Positions 48,415-60,957 of a stretch of 64,000 nucleotides of DNA are shown here, in pieces (within the stretch, counting starts at the first letter, position 1; every line of letters begins with the position of its first letter). The notes under the pieces were generated by a model. That model was not told the DNA's origin. It was given only the letters and a program-made list of their open reading frames with translations, and made no database searches. The position numbers were made by a program, and so were the translations under genes. Source of the stretch: Gordionus sp. m RMFG-2023 (Eukaryota > Nematomorpha > Gordioida > Chordodea > Parachordodidae); NCBI RefSeq assembly GCF_954871325.1, contig NC_088778.1, positions 19,949,120-20,013,119 of the forward strand, read 5' to 3'.

Positions 48415-49527
48415 ATTTATTCAATTTTTACAAGTTATATAATTTTATTTACAAACGAATTAAAAAAATATGGAAATGTTTTAAATTAAATCTGCACAAC
48501 ACTACATATGGAGTCTAATTAATTGTAAAATTTTAAGATATTTTTTTATTATTTACTTCATCAATGAGTATATTTCCGTAAACAAGCTTTGCTTGGAGAT
48601 GGGCTACGAATAATAATTGAGCGAGTGATAGTTTCGACTTAAATGGTCGGTATATTAAATACAATACGCCGAATTTAATAGACTTTATCCAAAAAATCGA
48701 ATAAATTTTTAATAACATCCAAGAATTCAAAAAACCATGATACATTTTCTCTTTATTAATTGTTTTCTCCTTTCTCACAACCAAAATTTCTAAAAACTAT
48801 GTTGATCTAACCATTGTATTTGATAAGTAATCGGACCTATATAAATATTATAAAAATTAATTGCAAAAAATTAAAATGATTAAATATTCATTTATTTTAT
48901 GTATAAGAAATTTTTCATCTCTAACCGAGAAAATAGCTTGTATTTTTTATTTTTGAAAAAATTATAAAAGACAAATTTTATATTTTCAAACGAGTTTAGT
49001 AGTCTGTCTGAATTATAAGAAAAAGAATTCTAACTAGAATAAAAATATAACTTTTTTGAAAATTAATAGATAATTAAAGAAATTGAAAACTATTATGAGT
49101 CCCATATCCATTTTTCCCAATTGTCAGAGAGCGTTTTTAAAATTTATATGTTCTATTTTCAACAAAATTTTTTTTTTAGCTGATAGATATTGCTTAGAAT
49201 GCAACCTAAATGTGCTAAATAAGATAGCTTCCCGATGGGAAAATTAATTTGACACCTTTGAAAACCACAATTTACTCTAAGCTCATGAAAATAACGAGCT
49301 GCGTTTATCATATTTAAAATTTCATTCCTAAATATAGAATAATGATTTATAAATGTTTGTACATTTTATAAAACTACAATTTTTAAATTACAATTCGTTT
49401 TAAATGAACAAACAATAAAATAAGGCTACCTTTAAAAGAGTTTTAATTGCAGCACTGACTGCCTTCCCCTTTTCATGAGCCTTAAATGAATCATATAAAT
49501 TTAATTATTTGAGATTTTTTTTAAATT
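48415..49527. other. Unassigned region with short minus-strand open stretches
   Basis: On the minus strand, 49490-49434 reads LYDSFKAHEKGKAVSAAIKT, 49330-49190 reads INAARYFHELRVNCGF and FPIGKLSYLAHLGCILSN, and 48784-48533 is open (SLAQLLFVAHLQAKLVYG). They look more protein-like than random A+T-rich DNA. However, the splice phases I tried between them do not fit and no family was recognised. This may be a decayed element or gene. Confidence 0.25.
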
Positions 49528-49956
49528 CACTAGTGTTGGCAACGGTCCGGTCCCATCTAAGAAAATTTTTTATTAAGCTACGAAAGTTTTATTCTGCATT
49601 AAATTTATTTAAAATGAAAAGTGTTAAATGACCAATATTTTAATTATATCATCAAATCATTTTTATTATATCTTATAATACAAATGCCTAATATAAAGAA
49701 TATTAAAATACAAATTTATTGAATATAATTTAAATCAATTTTATTTACATATTTAATTAGTTTTTTTATGATATGTATATAATTCGATAGATATTTTGTT
49801 ATAAAATATATCATATATAAATAAATATTTTAATTATCTTCTAAATATCAAAAATTATTCCATTTTTTATCCATGATTCAAGTGTCATTATAGATTGAAC
49901 CTGATGAGACCGACTAGGACTGGACCGGTCCGTCAGTCCAACCTTGTAAACACTAG
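49528..49956. repeat. Short non-autonomous element with GGACCGGTCC-type ends
   Basis: CACTAG occurs on both sides (49528-49533, 49951-49956). Inside are TGTTGGCAACGGTCCGGTCC at the left and GGACCGGTCCGTCAGTCCAA near the right, roughly inverted. The core is A+T-rich and non-coding. The exact termini are unsure, and a C-run follows directly. Confidence 0.5.
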
Positions 49957-50061
49957 AGCCCCCCCCCCCCCCATTGAAAATAAGACAGGAATAAAATTTG
50001 CTTTCCAATTTTTTTAATTGATAAAACCCTCTCCTAAATTTTTATTATAATGTACTAACAC

Positions 50062-53013
50062 TAGACATGTACGCCGCCGGTCAAATGCGCCGCCGCTGGT
50101 GATTTTGACCACGCGTCGGCGCTCAACACGCCGCCGCCGATGTAAAAATTTGGCGGCGTGGCGGCGTGATACATTTTTATTATTATTAATTTATTTTATA
50201 TATTATTTATGAATTGTAATTAGAAGAAAAATATATAATATTTTTTGAATTATTAAAAAATGCGATTTTATTTTTTAAAATTAATAAATATTATTTGCTA
50301 TAAATTTGATTTGTAACAATCCATATTCGCACACTTTGGGCAGGTTTGTGACCAACATGATAGATAAAATAAGAATAGGACATTAAACTTGAAAAGGTAA
50401 TTCTCTATTTTATTCTTTTATTTTGATGCTTCAAAAAATTTAAAACTCGTTATATAAAATTTATTTTTTATCATAATAGGAAATTTTAATTAATGATTTT
50501 TATTTTGTTGCCATTATAACATATATAAAAATACCAGGACTAAAACAATTATGATGGATGTAGCATTGCAATACCCTGTAACAAAATATAGAATATCCTT
50601 GCAAGCAAAGCCTTCTTTTGCATGGAAACATTTTGGATCTTTTATTAAAAACTGACATAAATAATAAGAGAACCAGTGTTGATACAGATAAAGTCTTTTG
50701 TAATATATGTTTGCAAATAGCACTTGATAAAGATGGTGAGGATGAAAATAATTATTCATTTTCAGAGTAAATTTTTTGATTATTTTAAAAATATTTGTAT
50801 ATTTTTTAATTAGTTATCCAATCAAATCTTTTTCAAAAAATATAAGCACATCAAATATAATAAAACATTTACTTGACAAACATGATTTATCATGTAAAGA
50901 AATATCTAAACAAAATTTAAAGTTATTTTTCAAACCCATTGTAAAAGATACAACTGACCCTATAAAAGATAAAAAATGGATTCTGGTAAGGAATTATGTT
51001 TTCATGTGTTGCAAGGATTTAATGCCATTCTCTTCTATAAATAATACTGGAATGCAAGATTTTCTAAAGGTTATTTGTAAAATCATTATAATTTTTTATA
51101 GGGCAATCTTAATTTTTATTTTAACTGTTAAGATATTTAATTATTTTATAACATCCCACATTTAGAATTTTTTATGGCATAAAATTTTTATTATTAACTT
51201 TTTATTATGTAGAAATATGGCATTATTTCAGATACCAAAGAATAACCAGATAGAACTACACTTAGCCGGAGTGGATTGGATGATTTGTATTTCAATGAAA
51301 GCTTACATATGCCAACAAATTAACATAGGTCCTAAATTTTGTGCTATAACTTTTGATATGTGGACCGATAAATATAGAGGGGAAATTATATCATCTTTAC
51401 ATTTCACAAAATAGATAATAATTTTAATATTGTATTTTATACATTGGCGACACATCATGTCACTCAAAAACATATCGCTGAAACTATTCTTTCCGAAATA
51501 GAAAAGGTTAAAAATGAATTTGATTTAGGGTCCAAGAAAATTCAAATGGTTACGGATGCAGGACCCAATGTAAAGAAAAGTGTTCGTCTAGGAGAATATG
51601 ACCATCATTTATGTTTGGGGCATGGATTACATAATCTAGTGACAGTCGATGGAATAAAAAAGTTAATAAAATAGAAAATCTCATTAAAAAAGTGAGAGAA
51701 GTTATAGTTGCCCTAAGATTTAAAACAGCGGATTTTGAAAATATAAACGATATAGAAAATAGAAAATGTTTTGAATTGATATCATATACATCGGATATTT
51801 TAGATTTGGATGATAATGATCCTTTTTATGAAGATCGTTTGGGGTTTGATGATGATAGGAAAATCATATGAGAAAAAACATAAAACCTTAAAATTAAATG
51901 TGCCTACACGTTGGCATAGTAGTTTAATAATGCTGGAAAGTGTGACTGGCAATAACAAAAATCCTATAAATATTCTATTAAATAGAATGGAGAAACCGGA
52001 TCTCAAATTATCTAATTCTGATTGGAGTATTTTAAATTTTCTTAAAACCTTCAAAAAACTGTTGAATTTTTATCTGTCAAAAAAGGAGTTACTATAAATT
52101 TAGCCTTATTATTTCGTAGTGAAATTAAAAATCATTTAATTATAAAAGAATATGATAGTCCTCCCATAGCATCCCTTAAACAAAATATGCTTACTAAATT
52201 TGATCATAGATTTCTAATAACCGATCTTCAGGTAGTATTTTAAAATACATAAATTATTTTTTATATATTATTTCTCTTTCTTTTATTTTTTTTACTTAGG
52301 TGTTAGGAGCACTTTTGGATCCTCGTTTTCAATCAATAAACATAGTAAATGAATATTTTAAGGAAAAAAATATTACTCTGGTTGAATTTTTATGTCAATA
52401 CGCTACCTCTCTACGGCCTTACACGGACGAATTAAACGAATGTGAAACGACAGAAGTTGCTTCAAAACTCGATTATCTTAAGTCATTGGCTACGAAACTT
52501 TCATCTATTCAAAACAATAGCCTGGAACAACAACACTATTTAACTAGTTTAGAAAAAGAGTGTTATTCATTATTTTCGCCTTATGATTTGGAGATAAAAG
52601 ATGTCTTAGATATTTGGAAGATAAGAGCATTGGATCTTCCTAAACTTTCAATATTAGCTAGAAATGTCCTGTGCGTTCCAGCTACGAGCACACTCAGCGA
52701 GCGTGTATTTTCTATAGCTGGGCCTGAACTCTAAAAGATCATTATTATAAATCTTAATAAAATAATATTTATTCATGATAATTATAACTTAATAAAATCA
52801 TTAAATTATAGTTATAAACATAATAAAGTATAAATTTTATTTTAAAAGTGTTTCCAATGAATTTATAAATTTAATTTAAAAAATTTAAGTTAGAAAAATA
52901 TTTGACGCCGCCGCCGATTTTTGTGGCGGCGACTAAATCGATTCACCGCCGCCAGCCGATCATTTTATAAAAAGAAACGCCGCCGCCGAAAATGCTGTCG
53001 GCGCATATGTCTA
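50062..53013 (+). mobile_element. Near-complete hAT transposon, 2.95 kb, exact 8-bp target duplication
   Basis: Ends are TAGACATGTACGCCG and CGGCGCATATGTCTA, inverted. ACTAACAC is duplicated exactly (50054-50061, 53014-53021). Both subterminal regions (50070-50165, 52905-53005) are packed with CGCCGCCG blocks, probably transposase-binding repeats. Transposase pieces run in order: a BED finger start PSFAWKHFGSFI (about 50612) with FCNICLQIAL, STSNIIKHLLDKH (about 50842), CAITFDMWTDKYRG (about 51340), LATHHVTQKH, IQMVTDAGPNVKKSVRLGEY, HLCLGHGLHNLV, LNVPTRWHSSLIMLES, LGALLDPRFQS (about 52304) and VPATSTLSERVFSIAG (about 52677). Some breaks are introns, others frameshifts or stops (near 51670, 51870 and 52732), so it is recently dead. 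Confidence 0.92.
52300..52734 (+). pseudogene. C-terminal part of the 50062-53013 hAT transposase
   Basis: An open stretch of 144 codons holds LLDPRFQS and, at its end, the hAT dimerisation motif PATSTLSERVFSIAG. A frameshift or stop follows at 52732, and the expected NLNKIIFIHDNYN tail reads on just after it. Confidence 0.85.
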
Positions 53014-53021
53014 ACTAACAC

Positions 53022-54630
53022 TAATTATTGTTACAGTTTCAGAATTAATGTGCCGAAGTTTGGCAGACTGCATTTAACGTGATATCTTATTTTTCTTTTA
53101 AATCGGTTATGTGGCAAAATTAAAAGAACTTATAAGTTAGACTATAAATATTATAGCCAATCAGATATTTAGAGCTTATATATTTTTCTAATTTAAAATT
53201 ACCTTTTTTTTCCAATAATTCTTTCCTCCTTTAGAATATATACAAACAGATTAAAGCAATAAAAATTTTAATTAAGCACCACTTAATGATTTGATATAAA
53301 TTTCAGAATTAGTATTAGATTATTTTTGTTTATAACTCGATTTTATATATTCATGATTGGCAAATTGAGGAATATTAAGTATACTGCTAATAAGCACTAA
53401 ATATTTAATATTTTCCAAAAAATAAATAATTAATCAATATTATACCCTCTATCTTACACCTCTCCAAAATTTTATCCACTCCATCCTCCTATTAAAATTA
53501 GCACAAAAAATACCAAAACTACCTTTTATCTCGCTCAATTTTATTCAAGTGACAATGACTTCTACATAATTCTACCTATCTTGCATCATACCCCCTACCC
53601 CGGAATAGAATTTCCTGATCGAGAAGCAAAGATATCCGACCCCCTATTTTTCATTTTAATAAAATAAAATTTTTAAAATTTTAGTCCAGATTATTTTAAA
53701 AATTTCATACTGTCTAAGACCTACCTAAAAATATAAAAGCAAGGATTCTATAATAATATTATTTATCATATTCGTCATTTATCGTTTATTGCTAAAAAAT
53801 CTATATTTAATTAAGGCGGCAATTTTTTTTTAATTACTTCTGGGCATTTTATTAAAAAATATATGAAAAAAATGATGAGATTTAAATATTATATGATATT
53901 TTTAACAATCTTAAATACCAAAATATGGGTCATGAGTATTTTTTTATAATTTTTAAAATAAATATTAATTTTAATATTTTAGCAAATCACAAATATATCT
54001 TTTTAAAGCAAAGTAAGTCTACCCTATTATTTTCGAATGAATTGAAATGTAACCCGATTTAAATGAATTAAATGATTTTAAAAAGTCACATAAATTTTTT
54101 TATTAAAATGTAAAACTCACAGACCAACCCAATTCAAGCCCAAACCTCCTAAATGTTCCACTTTTGGGGAAAGGAAATTATTTTTTTTATGAAACCATTT
54201 CAATAAAATTAAATTTATCTTTTAGATCAGCAAAATTTAAAGTTTTAGAAATTTCTTTATATCTTAGGAATATTTACACATGAAGATTAAAAAATACGCG
54301 TGTACCCAGAAATAATTAATTTTTCAAAAAAATCATTCAAAATTATTTTTAAAATCTCTAATTTTATTAAAATAAAAAGATAATTAGAATCTGGAATTAT
54401 GACAGAGCAAAAATGATTTTATATTATTTAACTTTATAAAAATTGGTGTAATTTATATTTTTAAATTTCGAATTGGGCCGGACTCGGGCCTAGATAAAAA
54501 AAAAATTGGACCACAGGCTCGGGCTTATAAGTTTATAGAAACCGAGCTGAAATTACAATTAGTTTTATTTTGGGTTATTTATTTAGATTGTTTTGGATGG
54601 ATTTTAATATCCATATGGATTGCCTTATAT
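53022..54630. other. A+T-rich intergenic DNA with a GC-rich repeat near 54475
   Basis: No gene. At 54474-54545 blocks GGGCCGGACTCGGGCC and GGCTCGGGCTTATAAG recall the MITE family at 22396, but no ends were found. Confidence 0.4.
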
Positions 54631-54639
54631 TTTTCCTTT

Positions 54640-56046
54640 TTAGACTCACAACTTCCACACAACCGAACTCTCATCCTTCAGTCATCTCGGCTCTCCAGTC
54701 GGTGGTCTGGAATCCATCAATCACTTCTTCACTAACGCATCATCCAGCTTACTTCATTCCAAAAACATCTCTAAGTTTCTCCCTCTTCATCAAGATTTTT
54801 TTCTCCTCATTTACTACATTGCTAAAATTCTTTATGCCCTTCGATCCACCTCAATTTTCAAATTCACCGACTCATTAAAATCATTTGAAATCTCTGTCAA
54901 ATCTCTTGCCGAAGTGATCCTTAATCTCCGCTTTAACCATAATTCATGGATACAAGCATTACTTCCATGCAAGCTCGGGGGTATCGGCTTATGCTCACTT
55001 CTAACTCTTTCCATCAATGGTTTCATCGCCTCTCGTCTTTCATCTGACTCACACATTAACCAGCTTTCTAACTTCCCTTCCGTTGTCCCAAATACTCCAC
55101 GACCCTCATCATGTTCACAGAGAGACTGGGATATTTTACTCAACGAAGGCTGCATCGCTTACCTAAAATAGAGCCTTCACGACGACGATCTCACAGTTTT
55201 ACACCATTTGAACCAAGGATCTGGTTACTAGTTTCTGGAAACCATACCCTCCAACAACCTTGATTTGTTGCTCTCCGCTGACGAACTAAGATTTGCTATT
55301 GGACTACGGCTCAATTGCGAAATTGTTCTTCCGTATCAATGCAAACATTGCGAAACCAGTGTCGACAGCAAGGGTAGACATTGTCTCCATTGTCGCTTTT
55401 GTCGTGGCCGTTTTTCACGGCACACCAAATGCAACGACATCATACTACGCGCCCTCAAATCAGGAGGCATTCCATCTAGACTTGAACCAACCGGAATTTT
55501 TAGAACCGATGGTAAATGTCCTGATGGAATGTCCTTGATTCCTTGGTCAAGGGTTCAGCTCCTGGTTTGGGACTTCACCTGCATTGACCCAAATGCACCA
55601 TCTAACCATAACGTCGATGCCCTCGCCCTCGCAGAATCTCGAAAACCATTAAGTACAGTTCCTTAGACCCTTCTTTCTTATTCATACCAATCGCCTGCTC
55701 CATTTTCACCACCTTCGGTAGCAAAGCTGAACGTTTTCTCAAAGAATTAGGCAAACGAATTCGCGAAAAATCCGATCAGCCTAAGCAATCCCTCTTCTTA
55801 CGCCAAAGACTTGATACCGCCATTATTCGGTCTAACTACCTAAGTTTCATCTCTTCCACTGAATAACCTTCCATATCACTAGCTTCCTTTTTTTTATCCC
55901 CTATCCTTTCCCGTAAATTTTATTTCCACATTTTTCACCTTTATTTATTTTACTTTTTAAAATAATTAATGATTTGCTACTACATTTTGTCAACATATCA
56001 TATCAGTAAATATTCAAATAAAGTAACCCATGACCGGAAAAAAAAA
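54640..56046 (+). mobile_element. Non-LTR retrotransposon family A, best-kept C-terminal copy 10
   Basis: Two long frames, 54914-55171 (FNHNSWIQALLPCKLGGIGL, FIASRLSSD) and 55265-55666. The second has LLLSADELRFAIGLRLNCEI, YQCKHC ... GRHCLHC (zinc cluster, HCLHC at 55379-55393), FSRHTKCNDIILRALKSG, CPDGMSLIPW (about 55517) and LLVWDFTC, a restriction-like nuclease pattern. The protein ends LRQRLDTAIIRSNYLSFISS near 55860. A 3' tail follows with AATAAAGTAAC (56019-56029) and an A-run (56038-56046). Two or three frameshifts or stops, so it is a young but dead copy. Confidence 0.85.
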
Positions 56047-56099
56047 TTAGTAAATAAAAGCTAAAAATATTAATATAATTATTATTATTATGAGTAATA

Positions 56100-56262
56100 T
56101 AAAATGGGTCATACATATGACCCGGCCGAAGGCCGGGGGAAAACTGGCTGAAAGCCATCTAAGAGAGATTTGGGGGGAGGGAAAGTCTTCCCCCCCCCCC
56201 TCCCAAAAAAAATTAAAATAATAATTTCCCCTTCTTATAAGAAAATCCTGGATACGCCACTG
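56100..56262 (-). repeat. hAT-type terminal region
   Basis: Read on the minus strand from 56262 it starts CAGTGGCGTATCCAGGATTT, a very common hAT terminus, followed by a G-run and a CCCGGCCGAAGGCCGGGG hairpin at about 56121-56138. No transposase. The other end was not found. Confidence 0.55.
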
Positions 56263-56299
56263 TTGTATTATCATAATTTCCTTATTCATTAAATACCTT

Positions 56300-59200
56300 T
56301 TTTTCATTTAATAGCAGAAAATATAGACCCGGCCCAAGGCCCGAAAAATATTAATGTTTCCTATTCTACCTTTTTTTGCCTGGTTGACACAATTATAAAA
56401 GTATTTCAAAAAATAATTAAATTATTTTTTTTAAAAAAAGTCAAAATATAGGAAATATTTATACTATATTTTCATAACATATTTTGTAATAAATAAAAGA
56501 GATAACATTAAATTATCAAAGTTATTGCTGAATATTTATATATAATACATAACATTCATAAATATCTTGTTAATTTAATATTTATTCCCTTTAAAAATTG
56601 GGTCGGCCGCAACGGGCTTTTAGAAAAAATTTACTGCTTAGCTCCTGGGTGGGTTCAGCAGAAAAATAAATATTCTGCAAGTGTCTAATTTTAATATTCT
56701 TTTTCCAACTTTCTGATTTTTATTTAATTAGTATTGTTTTATATTTAATTTTTGATTGACGAGTTGCATTAAATTTCTGATCAATAACTATTTCAACTTC
56801 AATTTGGTTAAAGAAAATTATTAATTTATAAAATGTTGAACTTTATTATCTATTAATTTCATTTTAATTATTTAAAATATGATAAATCCTTATATAAAAT
56901 GTAAAAAATTTATAAGTCTACTATGCAATGAACAATAATACGGATAAAGAGGATGTTTGCCATTAATAAGGAATAAATATATTAAGTTCATTCGATTTTA
57001 ATACAATGGAATATTTATATAACTATAAGATAATGTTTATTTATTAGCAAAAATAACTTATCTTTGCACAATATATTTAAAAATAACACAATGACATTGA
57101 ACTTTAATGTCTTTTATTGAAATACGTAATTTGCATAAATTATATCTCACTAATATGTTTATTATAAATGGTCAATGACATTCTATCACTTAAGCTTATA
57201 TCTACGATTTCGTTATTTTTTAATTTATTTACGATATTACAAATTACTAATCATGAGAGAAAATAATATAAATAGTGAAAGATTCTCATAATCCTTTGCA
57301 TGAATGGGCAAAAATTATCTGATTAACAAGCACTGCTTTAGCTTGGACAGATTGCATTTTAAAAGAATTTTACTAGCTAAGCTCGAATGGGGCAAAGATT
57401 AATAAAAACTGAACATTATAAAAATATTAATTAAAGAAAGATCGCTTAATAATAATAATAATAAATATCAATTGGCCTGTTAAAATAAAGAAATTACAGT
57501 ATTTTTATGTTGAACATTTTTCATAAAAGAAAAAATTTTGATTTATTATTCCTTTTATCACTGATTTAAAATATCTTTATATATGCATGTTCATTTTAAA
57601 ACTTAGTATCGTAAATATGCGCATATCATAAATACAATAAAGCTATTGTCGTAGCAAATATTTCGTGAATTTTAGAGTGAAGGCAATATCGCATATTTAT
57701 AATAACAAATTTGTTACTGCTAAAATTTTAGAGCATGGAATTTTGTCGCCATTAATTAATAGGAATGCTTTGCGCGAATACCAAATCATGAATGTATGGC
57801 AAATTTTTACCATGGTTTTTGTCGCCAGGCGAAATAAATGTGTATGCATTTATTAATATAAAAAAATGATTCCCGGACAAATTCAAAAGAATAAAAAAAG
57901 GAGCAAAATTCCTTATAAACAAATTCTTCGGAATTTGCAAAAATTTTATTAGATATTAATTCATTTTTTCCGATTTTTTTTAAAATTTGTATGATGTAAG
58001 TAACACTAACTAGTAAAAATAGAAAATTTTAATTCCCAACTCAGCCTACTTCCTGAGATATGGCCATCTTTAATAAAAATTCCAAAATAAGCTTTTAATT
58101 TTAAATATCTCATATTAAGCTTAAACCATAATTTAAATTTTATTAAATAGCTCTATAATAGCCCTTAATACGATATAAAATATATTATATTGAAAATAAG
58201 TCTATAAAAACCGGAAATAGCTATAAAAAGAAAACTGATTGTTTTTTCTTTCAAATTTTTTGTAGATAGACATCATACTTTCTTATATTTGGGCAAAATC
58301 AGACTAGGACACTAGTCCAAGAGCCTTTGCACCTTAAATAATGATCGTAAGGATAAAATCGTTAGATAAATATCATTTATATTTAAAATATGTAGTAATT
58401 TTTAATATTTTAAAATAAAAAGAAAACTTAAAATTTAGACATGTAAAAATAGATAGGTGGACTTGGAGATCTCTGGGCCAAGTCTAATATTAATAAAATA
58501 GATTTGGACCAGGTCGAGTTTAAATTTTGAAATAAATTAATATATTTCAAAACAATTTCAAGAAAAAGTAGTCAATATTTTTTATTTGTTTATAGAATAA
58601 TCATAAACTCGGTTTTGTTTAGTTATTAGAAAAAATAATAATTTCTATATCATAATAAATTTAAGCCGGTGACAAATAATTTTTATTTCGGGTCGGTTTT
58701 TTTGGAACAAATAAAGAGAAAATTTGTTTGGAAAAGGCCAGACATATATTTTTATAAAAATATCGGACCGCTTAAAAATAGAAACCCGATGAAAGTCATA
58801 GTAGACATTTGGTATTGAACATATTAGCTATTTTATTAGAAAAAAAATAATTGTAAAAATATTTATAACTTTATTAAGCTAATTATTTATATTACAATTG
58901 GATATAATAATAAACATATTAATTAAATAATAGCATACATTTAATTATCTAATGAATTTAATTATCCTAAAAATTATTGGCAAGGATAAAAAAAAATTAA
59001 TATATATATGATATGCACAGTAGGCCGGGGCGAAAGTTAATTCCAATAGAGCCGGGCCTCAAACTTTGCCACTAATGTACAAATTAAAAATAAATATGTA
59101 TATAAAAAATTATCGCTACATCCAGGATTTTCTCATGAGTGGAGAGCGCTATTAGGTGGGATTTTTCGCCATAAATTTTAATGGAGGCCTTTTAGTCCAC

Positions 59201-60080
59201 TTATTATAAACCTTAGTATTATTAAAAAATAATTTTAGTTTTTTATTTTTTTTATAAAAATGTGTTTTTTTTTAAATTTTAAATTATAAGTTATTATTTC
59301 GTCTATATTCAATTTTCTTTATAAGGTCTAAAAATTGCCTTTAAAAAAGAAAAACCTGATTGGATAATTAAACCTCTGTTTAGACTTCCAAGAAACGAAA
59401 TCAACTGGTATTTATTGATTAAATCTGATTTTAAAGGCAATACAATAAAATATTAGAAATTTCATATTAATAAAGAAAAATAAAGTTGAATATGGGCTGA
59501 AAAATGTCCCAAAATGTAGTAATCTGGATCATAACTGGAAAAGATGTAGGGGAGTAGGGTTTTATTTTAAAATGAGATTGTTACCCTAGAGCCAATAAAT
59601 AGCCCTTTATCCGTAAAATGGTTGTTTAGATAATAATATAACGTAAGTTTCAATGGTGGTCATTTTTTTATTGAAACACGTTCCATTTTTAATTTTATGA
59701 TAATTCTGAAATGATAAAGGAAAATAAATATTTTTAAGTTTTTTTTTAATTTAAATTTAGAATTGTGTTATATTCTCCTAAAAACTCATTTAAAAATTAA
59801 GTCCTTCAGATGTGTCACGAGAAATTGAAGATGGTCTTTTTTATTATAACAGAGTGGTATATTCATTGCAGGCGCGTAAACAAAGGGTGAAAAAGTGGAA
59901 AAGAAATTTTCTTGTTCTCACAGATTGAAGCAAATTACCCCCCTCCCAACCCCCCAAGCATGCAATATATATCAATAAACGAAAATTTGAAAGAAGAGTT
60001 ACACTCTTGAAATGTCTCTAAGTCTTCTAAACAACATTTTATGGTTTTTTAAAAACTGACAATATTTTTTACTCGTTTTC
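56300..60080. other. A+T-rich intergenic DNA with scattered GC-rich repeat ends
   Basis: No gene is supported. Short GC-rich blocks at 56330-56350, 56602-56617, 58455-58475 and 59021-59057 look like ends of old non-autonomous elements. A 63-codon open stretch at 57665-57856 has no recognisable features. Confidence 0.45.
59113..59185 (+). repeat. hAT-type terminal region, second copy
   Basis: CGCTACATCCAGGATTTTCTCATGAG resembles the 56262 terminus (CGTATCCAGGATTTTCTTATAAG) in the opposite orientation. It is degenerate. Confidence 0.4.
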
Positions 60081-60084
60081 GCGA

Positions 60085-60600
60085 TTTGCCTCGTAATAGC
60101 CATGTTTCAACGCCTTTTTCTAGTCATTAGAGACCGGAAGAATGAACAAATTAGGAAAAGGTTAATTTATACAATGAACGTTTCTAATATGGGATTTTTC
60201 TTGTCTGGTCACAATTTCCCCCTTCCAATTTTAACAAAGATGTTCGGAACAGAGCGTAAAATTTTAAAATCGCCAAATAACAGGGCGGATTCTTCTATTA
60301 GCATCAACTATTTCCTCTACTTTAGACAACAAATTAGGATTTCGCTAAAATAAATTTTAAAGACGTCGGCCGCAAAAATCAGGAAAAATTTTGGAGAGCC
60401 TAGTGAAGGATTTTACTTAAGACAGTGGATCTCAGCTATTATTAAAGCTAATTATTTTTGTTTTATTAATTCGATCTCTTCTGATGATTAGGGGATTTTT
60501 TTGAATAAATGTACTGATTTATCTAGCTGTAATATTTTTTAACAATATTATATTCGCTCTTGATTATTTTCTATTTTCCCTTATTTTATTATTTGTATTC
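60085..60600 (+). mobile_element. Non-LTR retrotransposon family A, C-terminal fragment 11
   Basis: The segment 60102-60353 reads FSRHN-like blocks poorly, but 60395-60490 reads GEPSEGFYLRQWISAIIKAN followed by a CFINSISS stretch. This matches the LFLRQRLDTAIIRSNYLSFI ending of the 55.8 kb copy. It is strongly degraded. Confidence 0.5.
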
Positions 60601-60957
60601 AAAATTGTCATTTTGTTAATATGATTGGTTCTAATTTATGAAGAAGTTATATGTATATAATATAAAATATAATTAACGATTAAAAAAATAATATAATAGC
60701 AAATAATTTTTAAAAATAATTAAGTTAAAGACAGATTTTCTAGATTAATGCTAAACAGTACCCGATAGGACGATTTGATAGTGGTGGAATAATCAAATCT
60801 TATTTTATATCTTGCCAAAATAGGTGGATGAAAATTAATGTTTCAAATCTAATAAAATGTCTTAAAAGCCTTTTATAATGTCTGTTTTAATTTATTAATA
60901 AATTTGCACGAAAAAATTAATGTAATAGTTTTTTATTGAAACAGAGTTAATTATGTC

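Noticed and set aside
48533-48784. 83-codon minus-strand frame as an independent gene
   Set aside because: No start context, domain or in-phase neighbour; kept only as part of an unassigned region.
57665-57856. 63-codon plus-strand frame
   Set aside because: No similarity, no regulatory context, typical length for chance frames here; an overlapping minus-strand frame is equally long.
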